From SUG1106 sp051883095 (lineage in GTDB: Bacteria > Bacillota > Clostridia > Peptostreptococcales > Anaerovoracaceae), in assembly GCA_051883095.1 (NCBI GenBank), contig JBJETB010000023.1, positions 9,907 through 73,906 of the forward strand: a DNA stretch of 64,000 nucleotides. Reading direction: 5' to 3'. This document shows, in pieces, positions 1-7,412 of the stretch; within the stretch, counting starts at the first letter, position 1, and the number at the start of each line of letters is the position of its first letter. The notes below the pieces were generated by a model. It was not told the origin of the DNA. It was given only the letters and a program-made list of their open reading frames with translations, and searched no databases. Made by a program: the position numbers and the translations under genes.

Positions 1-930
1 CATGGTTCTTACAGTTTCCTTGGTGATGTTGTAAAGGACTGAGTCGATGTCCTTGGCTCCTTCCGGATAGATTTCCGCAAAGTGCTCCTTGGTCTCAACT
101 TCAACAGCGTCCATGTTTTCCAGTCTTTCAAGCTTGTCCGCAGTGTGGATGGCCTCTCTCATCTTAGGAGATGCATATTCTCTTACAGCAGCGTCGATTT
201 CTTCTGACGGCTTGTAGAGTACAACTTCCTGCTTAGGCTTGCCCACTTCTCTTACAACCTCTTCGATAAACTCTACGATTTTCTTGATTTCCTCGTGAGC
301 GAAAAGGATTGCATCCAGCATTTCCATCTCAGGCACTTCGTTGGCTCCGGCTTCAACCATCATGATGGCATCCTTAGTACCGGAAACTGTCATGTGCATG
401 TCGGATTTTTCTCTCTGCTCTAAAGTAGGGTTGATGATGAGCTGACCGTCAACTCTGCCTACTACTACTGAACCTGTCGGGCCGTCCCACGGAATGTCCG
501 AGGTTGCCAGTGCAACGGATGAACCGATCATACCGCATACTTCAGGTGAGCAGTCAAGGTCAACTGACATAACTGTCGCTACGACTACTACATCGTTATA
601 GTAACCCTTCGGGAAAAGCGGGCGGATAGGTCTGTCGATAAGTCTTGATGACAGGATTGCATGCTCGCTTGGTCTTCCTTCTCTCTTGATAAATCCGCCG
701 GGAATCTTGCCGGCAGCGTACATTCTCTCTTCATAGTCCACAGAAAGCGGGAAAAAGTCGATATCCGGCTTTGGCTCTTTGGATGCGCATGCTGTTACGT
801 TTACAACAGTATCTCCGTACTTGACCATTACCTGACCGTTTGCCTGCTCGCAGACCTTGCCGATTTCCAGCTCAAGGAGTCTGCCTCCTACAGCTGTTCT
901 GAATACTCTGTAATCTTCAAATCTTGACAT
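1..930 (-). CDS. pnp: Polyribonucleotide nucleotidyltransferase (PNPase), N-terminal part
   Basis: This is a 3'-5' phosphorolytic exoribonuclease of the cytoplasmic RNA-decay machinery. The 310 codons present start MSRFEDYRVFRTAVGGRLL and cover the first RNase PH domain, with the family motifs EERMYAAGKIPGGFIKREG and RLIDRPIRPLFPKGYYNDV, and run into the all-alpha linker. A good AGGAGG site lies about 10 bases before the ATG at 930. The second RNase PH, KH and S1 domains lie beyond the left edge. It follows rpsO, the usual rpsO-pnp pair. The gene is partial only because the window ends. Identification is firm. Confidence 0.96.
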   Translation of the reverse strand, partial: MSRFEDYRVFRTAVGGRLLELEIGKVCEQANGQVMVKYGDTVVNVTACASKEPKPDIDFFPLSVDYEERMYAAGKIPGGFIKREGRPSEHAILSSRLIDRPIRPLFPKGYYNDVVVVATVMSVDLDCSPEVCGMIGSSVALATSDIPWDGPTGSVVVGRVDGQLIINPTLEQREKSDMHMTVSGTKDAIMMVEAGANEVPEMEMLDAILFAHEEIKKIVEFIEEVVREVGKPKQEVVLYKPSEEIDAAVREYASPKMREAIHTADKLERLENMDAVEVETKEHFAEIYPEGAKDIDSVLYNITKETVRTM

Positions 931-973
931 AATTAACAACTACCTCCTGTTAATTTTCTCTTTAATTATAACG

Positions 974-999
974 AAAGCGGGGATAATACGCCCCGCTTT
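974..999 (-). terminator. rpsO-pnp intergenic hairpin
   Basis: A perfect stem, AAAGCGGGG / CCCCGCTTT, with an 8-base loop separates rpsO from pnp. No long T-run follows on the minus strand, so it may be an attenuator or an RNA-processing/stability hairpin rather than a full terminator. In Escherichia coli the same intergenic position carries an rpsO terminator and an RNase III site controlling pnp; a similar role here is inference. Confidence 0.5.
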
Positions 1000-1003
1000 G
1001 CTG

Positions 1004-1270
1004 TTATTTTCTTAATCCTAAACGTGCGATCAGAGTTCTGTATCTCTCTAAGTCATTTTCCTTCAGGTATGCAAGAAGGTTTCTTCTCTGACCTACCATC
1101 TTTAAAAGACCTCTTCTGGAGTGGTGGTCTTTCTTATGAACTTTCAGATGTTCGTTAAGGTCGTTGATTCTGTAAGTCAGAATGGCAACCTGAACTTCAG
1201 GGGAACCTGTGTCTCCCTCTTTAAGCTGATAGTCCTTGATGATCTGCTGTTTCATTTCTTTAGTAATCAT
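1004..1270 (-). CDS. rpsO: 30S ribosomal protein S15
   Basis: This is a primary 16S rRNA-binding protein that organises the central domain of the 30S subunit. At 88 residues it has exactly the family length and shows the S15 signatures GDTGSPEVQVAILTYRI, HKKDHHSRRGLLKMVGQRR and LLAYLKENDLERYRTLI. The start has an AAGGAG site nine bases upstream. It lies just before pnp in the same direction, and its mRNA leader can fold into a three-way junction (1296-1341), which suggests autoregulation. Confidence 0.98.
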   Translation of the reverse strand: MITKEMKQQIIKDYQLKEGDTGSPEVQVAILTYRINDLNEHLKVHKKDHHSRRGLLKMVGQRRNLLAYLKENDLERYRTLIARLGLRK

Positions 1271-1295
1271 TTTTAATTCTCCTTTTCTTCATTCG

Positions 1296-1341
1296 CCTCA
1301 GCCGGGTTATGCGCCGGAGTAGCGTCAAAACGCAGCAGAGG
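1296..1341 (-). promoter_or_regulatory. Candidate S15 autoregulatory leader (three-way junction)
   Basis: Read on the minus strand, the leader ends with CCTC (1341-1338), hairpin GCGT/ACGC (1333-1322), hairpin CCGG/CCGG (1317-1302) and GAGG (1299-1296). The outer CCTC/GAGG helix closes around two hairpins, giving a three-helix junction a few bases before the ribosome binding site. S15 normally binds a 16S rRNA three-way junction, and several bacterial rpsO leaders mimic it. The fold is by eye and the helices are short. Confidence 0.45.
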
Positions 1342-1396
1342 TAATAATTTCAACAATTTATGATACCACAGGCACCGGCCATTGTCAATAAAATCT

Positions 1397-3799
1397 TTAC
1401 CACTTGGTCTTTTTGATGTTGTTGTTCTTCATCTTTACAGACTTCTTGTAAAGAAGGTAATCTATGGTCGGTCTCTGGAAGGTCTCAATCTTAGGATATC
1501 CCGGTGCACGGTTGATTTCCGGAAGTTTCATACCGTCCTCTGTGATGGCAACGTCGAAGCCCAGATATTCAAGCTGCGGCATTTCCTTATTGAGGTCGAT
1601 AACCCCCTGCTTGATGATATCCCAGTTAGGAAGATCTCCTTCCAGCAGAGCTCCTGTATCAGGGTGATGATCACATGGCAGAATGTTGTTTTCTGTAATA
1701 ATCTTGCCGTTATGGAAATGTCCTGTCTCCATATCAACCTGGACGAACATGCCGCCGGCTCCCATGTTGTCAACAGCTCCCGTCTTTTTGGAGCCAACTC
1801 TCATATAGGCATTTCCTATCTGCGGAGTCTTGCCGTCCCTCATAAATGTGATGATTCTGAGAGTATTTACAGCGCCGGAATAGATGTTGTCTATAACGTG
1901 ATGCTGCTGTATGTACTCTGTAATCAGGTACTGAGACTCAGGGTCACCTAAAATCTTGAGGATATCCTCCCTGGTAGCCTCCTCATGGTTGAGGAAGTAC
2001 TTGCCGTCGTGATATGAAAGCTTATAGAAGCCCTGTCCCTGGGAACCTCTCTGAGGCTTACAGGCCAGCGCGCCTTCATGCTTTGCCAGCTCGAATACTG
2101 ACTCCAGGTCGTTGGAACAGTAGTCCGGCAGGTCCATGAGAGGAATTATTCTCTTTTCGCCGTTTCTGACGGAAACGTGATAATAGTATTTAGGGAAGAA
2201 CTGAGAGTAATTGCTGCAGATATATTTTACAGTAATCTTGTCCTCCAGCCATACTCTGTATTTATTGTTTATATGTCTCAGGTATCTGTAGTCATAGTCT
2301 GAGATGAAATTTGTATAGTTTTCCCTGGTTATGCCGTACTGCTCCAGTCTGTAGGAAAGGAATCCGTGCTTATAGGCCCAGATCTTGTCCTTCAGTGAAA
2401 CTCCGTTGTGTGAGAAGAAGTCATCCTTTACGGTTACGTACCACCACTTGTAGATGAGCGGTCTCATGTTAGGAGGGCAGAAAAGCTTGGCCAGTCTTAT
2501 CCAAAGGAAAGTATCCGATTTTTTCCTGAAGTTGTTCTTTCTGAACTGAGGGTCCTTGGCCTGTTCATACTTCTGATCCACCTTCATTCTGAAATATTCG
2601 GTCATTTCATCATTGAATCCGATTACCTGAGGATAGTACGGCTGATCGGAAAAGTCCACCAACTTGAAGCCATCCTCGGTGATGAGGATATCCACTCCCA
2701 TGAGCTCAATCTGCGGTATGAATCTGCAGATTTCGATTATGGTGTCGTTAAGCTTCTGCCAGCCCGGAATCTTCTCCACCTTTTTGCCGTCTGCTCCTGT
2801 AAACTCAAAACCTTCCTCGATATGGTTGTTTTCGTCAAGATGTTTTCCCGGTCCTATTTCTCCTGTCTCCACATCTACCGGATAGTAATAGAAGCGGGCT
2901 ATCTTGGCAGGCTGTCCCTTCTTAGGCAGAACCGTCTGGTCCTCCATGAAGTTCTTTTCGTAAACACCGTCGTCGGAGTTGATTTCTTTCTGGTCTTCGC
3001 TGTCACCGCTGAATTCTTCAACGTTATCGCCTGTACGCTCCTCCATGTCATCGATATCCACAGTTCCTTCCTGTGGTGAAACACGCAGATATGCCTGCCC
3101 TATTCTGGGATTGTCCGCATACTTGTTATATACCATAAGTCTGAGGAGACTTGTGGCAGTTTCCTTATCGGCTCTGTAATCTGCCGCTACGTCAACATAC
3201 TCGGTGAGAACGTATATGCCGGTTTTGGCCATCTCATGCAGCTTTTGGGCCAGCTTTTTTTCTGATATTTCACCGCCGTTAAAGTAGTATGCCCCGTCTC
3301 TGTATTCAATTTTTTCGCAGGACAGACCGGCTGTCTTCCTTAGAGCGGTCTTGCCTTTTTCCTTTATGAGATTCAGCACATCATCCATGGTATCGCCGTA
3401 CTGCTCAGGGCAGTCTCCCAGCTTGATTATCATGGTTTCACCATCTCTCAGGTAGAGATGATAGTACTGATAAGGTAAATATTCTTTATATGGTTTAAGT
3501 ACTTTTCTGGTAGTAACTCTGTCCTTTATCCATTTTCTGAAAATATCGTTGACCGGATAAATATAGCAGTAATCGTGAACGGAGATGAAATCCTTCACAT
3601 TGCTGTCGTCTATTCCATATCTTTCAACAATCTCAGGCAAAAACCCATGCTTGTAGGCCCACTTTTTTTCTGCCTCGGAATATCCGGTGCTATGGTTCTT
3701 GCTGTACTGAACTGAGTTAAGCCACCAGCGCGCCTTGGCGCCGTAAAAGCCCTTGATACGCATGTCCATTGACTTGAATTTTCTGATTAAACTGCTCAT
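1397..3799 (-). CDS. Tandem-duplicated sugar-transfer-type ATP-grasp protein
   Basis: About 800 residues containing two homologous halves (roughly 1-430 and 440-800). Each begins with an AYKHGFL segment and continues into an ATP-grasp fold resembling the 'sugar-transfer associated' ATP-grasp family. The C-terminal half keeps canonical elements: a glycine-rich loop KPQRGSQGQGF near 580, NTLRIIT near 645, DNMGAGG near 677 and the metal-site motif EINRAPGYP near 761. In the N-terminal half the glycine loop is eroded and EIN is replaced by DFS (near 382), and an acidic insert sits near 250-285, so it may be catalytically dead. The start at 3799 was chosen over an ATG 69 bases upstream because the homologous region begins there; the ribosome binding site is weak either way. 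It sits unusually between ribF and rpsO. The substrate is unknown. Confidence 0.75.
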   Translation of the reverse strand: MSSLIRKFKSMDMRIKGFYGAKARWWLNSVQYSKNHSTGYSEAEKKWAYKHGFLPEIVERYGIDDSNVKDFISVHDYCYIYPVNDIFRKWIKDRVTTRKVLKPYKEYLPYQYYHLYLRDGETMIIKLGDCPEQYGDTMDDVLNLIKEKGKTALRKTAGLSCEKIEYRDGAYYFNGGEISEKKLAQKLHEMAKTGIYVLTEYVDVAADYRADKETATSLLRLMVYNKYADNPRIGQAYLRVSPQEGTVDIDDMEERTGDNVEEFSGDSEDQKEINSDDGVYEKNFMEDQTVLPKKGQPAKIARFYYYPVDVETGEIGPGKHLDENNHIEEGFEFTGADGKKVEKIPGWQKLNDTIIEICRFIPQIELMGVDILITEDGFKLVDFSDQPYYPQVIGFNDEMTEYFRMKVDQKYEQAKDPQFRKNNFRKKSDTFLWIRLAKLFCPPNMRPLIYKWWYVTVKDDFFSHNGVSLKDKIWAYKHGFLSYRLEQYGITRENYTNFISDYDYRYLRHINNKYRVWLEDKITVKYICSNYSQFFPKYYYHVSVRNGEKRIIPLMDLPDYCSNDLESVFELAKHEGALACKPQRGSQGQGFYKLSYHDGKYFLNHEEATREDILKILGDPESQYLITEYIQQHHVIDNIYSGAVNTLRIITFMRDGKTPQIGNAYMRVGSKKTGAVDNMGAGGMFVQVDMETGHFHNGKIITENNILPCDHHPDTGALLEGDLPNWDIIKQGVIDLNKEMPQLEYLGFDVAITEDGMKLPEINRAPGYPKIETFQRPTIDYLLYKKSVKMKNNNIKKTKW

Positions 3800-3879
3800 A
3801 ATATATGCCCTTCTCAATCTATTAATTAAATGCACTCTAATTATATACTCTTGCCGTCTGTAAATCAATATTCAATATA

Positions 3880-4803
3880 TTACAGACCGTGATAATCCCT
3901 GGCCTCCTGACAGTCTCTGGCTATCTGGGCTGAAAGCTCCTCAACGCTGCTGAATTTCACCTCGTCTCTGGTCATTTTGACAAACTCCACCTTTATGTAT
4001 TTGCCGTAAAGTTCCTTGTCAAAATTGAAGATGTGAGTCTCCATATTCTTCTTGAATGTGCCGATGGTCGGTTTGACTCCTACGTTGGTCACGCTCGGAT
4101 ATCTTACACCGTTGTACAGGCAGTATGTCACATATACACCGTTTGGAGGTGTCACCATGGTCTCATCGATCATTATATTGGATGTCGGAAAGCCGATAGT
4201 CTTGCCCAGACGGTTGCCTACAACCACTTCTCCGCCTATGTCGTAGTTTCTGCCCAGATATTTAGGGCACTCGTCCACTTCACCGGCTTTGATGAGACCG
4301 CGTATAAGTGTGGAGCTTACCACATCGCCGTCGATAATAACAGGCGGAATCTGGTTGACACCGAAGCCGTACTTCTGTCCCAGTTCCTTAAGCATTTCAT
4401 CATTTCCTGCCGCCTTGTAGCCGAAGCGGTGATTGAAGCCGCAGAAAACTTCCTTTGCATTGAACATATCCACCAGAAACTTCTTTACGTATTCTTCCGG
4501 CGGTGTAGTCATTATTTCCTTCGTGAATTCAATATTGAAAAGATAGTCAACCCCCAGTTTTTCGATTAGGTCGGCCTTTTCTTCCTGATAAATGATATTC
4601 TTTACCGGTTTGGAGCCGGGAATCAGATTTTTAGGAAGGGTGGAAAAGGTGAAAACGGCACTCTTCAGTCCTTTTTCATGTGCCTTTTCCACAGCTGCTC
4701 TTATCAGAGCCTGATGTCCTGCGTGTACTCCGTCAAAATTTCCAAGAGCAACGCAGCATGGCTGAATATTTTTTATTTCCTCTATAGTATTAAATGTTTC
4801 CAT
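3880..4803 (-). CDS. ribF: Bifunctional riboflavin kinase / FAD synthetase
   Basis: Makes FMN from riboflavin plus ATP and then FAD from FMN plus ATP. At 307 residues it is the usual length. The N-terminal nucleotidyltransferase domain shows GNFDGVHAGHQALI (21-34) and the C-terminal kinase domain shows the GKTIGFPTSNI motif. Its ATG overlaps the truB stop codon as TAATG, so the two are translationally coupled. The truB-ribF order is standard in Bacillota. Confidence 0.96.
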   Translation of the reverse strand: METFNTIEEIKNIQPCCVALGNFDGVHAGHQALIRAAVEKAHEKGLKSAVFTFSTLPKNLIPGSKPVKNIIYQEEKADLIEKLGVDYLFNIEFTKEIMTTPPEEYVKKFLVDMFNAKEVFCGFNHRFGYKAAGNDEMLKELGQKYGFGVNQIPPVIIDGDVVSSTLIRGLIKAGEVDECPKYLGRNYDIGGEVVVGNRLGKTIGFPTSNIMIDETMVTPPNGVYVTYCLYNGVRYPSVTNVGVKPTIGTFKKNMETHIFNFDKELYGKYIKVEFVKMTRDEVKFSSVEELSAQIARDCQEARDYHGL

Positions 4804-5819
4804 TAATCATCACTCCTTGCAAATACCTTGTCTGCCACAAGCTTTTTATACTTGTCACTGTGATAAGCAACTCCCAGGAAAGCTTTTCCTCCGGGGGCTG
4901 CCTCGTCCTGTGCATACATTCTGTACATTCTGCGTCCGTCTTCATTCCATTCTCCGGCGGCTGCATCTGGTTCTGTCACAGAAATGCACTCGCCATAGGC
5001 AACGTGCCATCCGTCAATAAACCTCCTGCCGGTCTCTGGAGCCATTACTGCTTCTCCGAACCTGTCAAGAGGATAATCTATGCCCTTTACATATTTTTCA
5101 AAAACCTCAGGTATATCTTCGCCGAATTTTCTTTCCGGTGAAAGTCCTGCAGCCTCGGCCACAGACCTGAGCTCATCCAGCGTTACAGCTTCTTCAGCCG
5201 TAAACCTTCCGCTCGCCAGCCTTTCCAGACTCTCCAGACTTGCCCCGCAGCCAAGCGCCGCGCCGGCATCCTGACAGATTGTCCTTATATATGTTCCTTT
5301 GGAGCATTCCACGGTGAAGGTAACCTTTTTGGAATTGCTGTCATGAGCAAAGTCAATAGCCTCGATTTCCAGACTTCTGATGAAAATCTTCCTTGTCTTC
5401 ACATCGACTTCCTCACCGGCCCTGGCATACTCATAGAGCCTGCGTCCCTTTACACGCACTGCGCTGTACATGGGAGGTTTCTGCTCTATCCATCCCCTGA
5501 AGCCTTCAAAAGCCTTATATACATCGTCTGGTCTGATGCAGGATGTGTCAGCAGTTCTTGTTATTTCTCCGGTAACATCCTGAGTATCTGTTTCAATGCC
5601 CAGCACCATGGTGCACCTGTATTTTTTCAGATCGCCGTCCAGGTACTCGCATACCCTGGTGGCCTTGCCGATACATACCGGCAGAACACCTGTAGCCAGC
5701 GGATCCAGAGTCCCCGTATGTCCCAGCTTCCTGATGCCGAGAATTTTTCGAAGCTTGTAAATCACATCGTGGGAAGTCAGTCCCGATGGCTTATATATGT
5801 TTATTATTCCGTCTTTCAT
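4803..5819 (-). CDS. truB: tRNA pseudouridine(55) synthase
   Basis: Isomerises U55 in the T-loop of tRNAs. The 338-residue protein begins GIINIYKPSGLTSHDV and has the catalytic-aspartate motif GHTGTLDPLATGVLPV near 35-50, then YRCTMVLGIETDTQDVTG and KGTYIRTICQD. The C-terminus is slightly longer than in many homologues. It overlaps nrnA by 4 bases upstream and ribF by one base downstream, so it is part of one long operon. Confidence 0.96.
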   Translation of the reverse strand: MKDGIINIYKPSGLTSHDVIYKLRKILGIRKLGHTGTLDPLATGVLPVCIGKATRVCEYLDGDLKKYRCTMVLGIETDTQDVTGEITRTADTSCIRPDDVYKAFEGFRGWIEQKPPMYSAVRVKGRRLYEYARAGEEVDVKTRKIFIRSLEIEAIDFAHDSNSKKVTFTVECSKGTYIRTICQDAGAALGCGASLESLERLASGRFTAEEAVTLDELRSVAEAAGLSPERKFGEDIPEVFEKYVKGIDYPLDRFGEAVMAPETGRRFIDGWHVAYGECISVTEPDAAAGEWNEDGRRMYRMYAQDEAAPGGKAFLGVAYHSDKYKKLVADKVFARSDD

Positions 5820-6787
5820 AGTGCCTCGATCGCCTCACTCAGCTTCGATTTCATCAGGGCCACAGCCTCTTCTACCGTCATATATAAAGTGCAGCCTGCA
5901 GCCTTTACATGACCGCCGCCGCCAAGTTCAGAAGCGATTGTCGCCACATTTCCGCGGCGCTTTGCTCTCAGGCTCACTCTGATTACTCCGGGCTCCTTTT
6001 CTTTTACAAAGGCAGCATATTCCACACCGGAAATGCTTCTGAGATTTTCGATGACGCTGTCCGTCTCAAAAGGCTCTGCTCCTATTTCCTCCATATCACC
6101 GAGGGTTATATATGCCACTGCACCTCTGCCTCTTCCGAAAATCTCGAGAGTGGAAAGGGCTCTGGTGGTGACCATCAGCTTCTGCGGCCTCTCATTTTCG
6201 TAGATTTCCACGCTGACCCTGTTTGTATCCACACCCAGGTCAAAAAGCTCCGCCATGATGATGTGGCAGTTCTTCGTTGTGTTGGAATACTGGAAATTAC
6301 CCGTATCAGTGGTTATGGCAGCGAAAATCGCTTCTCCGGTTTCAACGTCAGGTTTAACACCCATTGCCTTTATTAAGCCGTAGATGAGTTCACCTGTAGC
6401 TGCCGCCGCCGGGTCCACGTAATTATAGTCGCAGAAATTTTCCGTCGTACCGTGATGGTCTATACATACCGTGATTTCTGCCGAATCGAACTTCTCCCTG
6501 CGCTGCGGAAATCTGCTGTAGTCTCCGCAGTCCACGCATACGGACACATCCGGATTCTGTATGGCCGAGAGGTCTGAGGTAAACAGTCCTTTGTCCATAA
6601 ATCTCAGGTTGGCAGGAATCTGGTCCTCAACGAGAACGTATGCGGTCTTTCCCAGGCTTCTCAGTCCATGGCAGAGAGCCGCCGCCGAACCGACAGCATC
6701 TCCGTCAGCATTTATATGCGGATAGATGAGAATCTTCTCCGCCTTAAGCAGAACCTCTGCAATTTCCTTGAAAGTATTATTAGCCAT
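5816..6787 (-). CDS. nrnA: DHH-family oligoribonuclease / pAp phosphatase
   Basis: A cytoplasmic manganese phosphoesterase that degrades nanoRNAs and dephosphorylates pAp. At 323 residues it carries the DHH motifs in order: HINADGDAVGSA near 24-35, VDCGD, CIDHHGTT (the DHH), a TTDTGNFQYSNTT segment and the DHHA1 tail GGGGHVKAAGC. It lies between rbfA and truB, its conserved clostridial location, and overlaps both neighbours by a few bases. Confidence 0.93.
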   Translation of the reverse strand: MANNTFKEIAEVLLKAEKILIYPHINADGDAVGSAAALCHGLRSLGKTAYVLVEDQIPANLRFMDKGLFTSDLSAIQNPDVSVCVDCGDYSRFPQRREKFDSAEITVCIDHHGTTENFCDYNYVDPAAAATGELIYGLIKAMGVKPDVETGEAIFAAITTDTGNFQYSNTTKNCHIIMAELFDLGVDTNRVSVEIYENERPQKLMVTTRALSTLEIFGRGRGAVAYITLGDMEEIGAEPFETDSVIENLRSISGVEYAAFVKEKEPGVIRVSLRAKRRGNVATIASELGGGGHVKAAGCTLYMTVEEAVALMKSKLSEAIEAL

Positions 6788-7185
6788 TATTCTTCTGTGT
6801 CCTTCTGATAGCTGTCAAAATCAATATTATCCAGTATTTCGTCTATATGTCTGCCGTAGTCCATAGAATGATCCGGTTTAAAGATCAGCTCAGGAATATG
6901 GCGGACCTTCACCTGTCTTGATATTTCTTTTTTCAGCAGTCCCTTGGCGCTGGAAAGGCCGGCAAGAACCTCCTGTTCCTGCCTTTCCTTTTCCTCAGGG
7001 TCTTTGCTGAAATTAAGCACGGAAACATAGCAGGTGGCGTAGCTGCCGTCGCTTGTGACATCGACACCGGATACGCTGACCATGTTTCCTGTCAGTCTGG
7101 GGTCCTTGATGCCGCTGATGAGCATTTCGCTGACGATTCTGCGAATCTCCTCCCCCAGCCTGCCGCTTCTGTATCCTTTACCCAT
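6787..7185 (-). CDS. rbfA: 30S ribosome-binding factor A
   Basis: A KH-fold assembly factor that binds immature 30S subunits and helps mature 16S rRNA; 132 residues. It opens GYRSGRLGEEIRRIVSEML and contains IKDPRLTGNMVSVSGVDVT and PELIFKPDHSMDYGRHIDEIL, all typical of RbfA. A GGAGG site lies 10 bases upstream of the ATG. It is separated from infB by an unusual 200-base palindromic spacer rather than the short gap common elsewhere. Confidence 0.95.
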   Translation of the reverse strand: MGKGYRSGRLGEEIRRIVSEMLISGIKDPRLTGNMVSVSGVDVTSDGSYATCYVSVLNFSKDPEEKERQEQEVLAGLSSAKGLLKKEISRQVKVRHIPELIFKPDHSMDYGRHIDEILDNIDFDSYQKDTEE

Positions 7186-7216
7186 AAATTATTTCCTCCA
7201 ATTTAAGTTCGCAGGA

Positions 7217-7412
7217 GTGGAAAGGATAATTTGTGTTCGATTCCGCAGGAGCCGCATAAGCGACCAATTAAGGAGCAGAACAGAGCGGCTAAGAGCGTCG
7301 GCACTGTCTGAGCCTCTGACGGAGGCGAGTTTGCCGCGCTCTCCGCGATGTCTGCACCGTATTGCTGCCGCTTACGGCGACGAGGACAAGAACACAAATT
7401 ATTTCCTTTCCA
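7217..7412. repeat. About 196-bp imperfect palindrome between infB and rbfA
   Basis: The outer arms GTGGAAAGGATAATTTGTG (from 7217) and the complement of CACAAATTATTTCCTTTCCAC (to 7412) match except for a 2-base insertion. The pairing continues inward through GCCGCATAAGCG versus GCCGTAAGCG and AGAGCG-rich segments to a central GCCTC/GAGGC hairpin at 7312-7326. The right arm contains the last four codons and stop of infB. It could be an inverted duplication, a MITE-like insertion or a large mRNA hairpin. No gene is supported inside it. Confidence 0.65.

Noticed and set aside
4033..4569. 178-codon plus-strand reading frame opposite ribF
   Set aside because: Antisense shadow of a conserved enzyme gene; cysteine- and histidine-rich composition is typical of such shadows.
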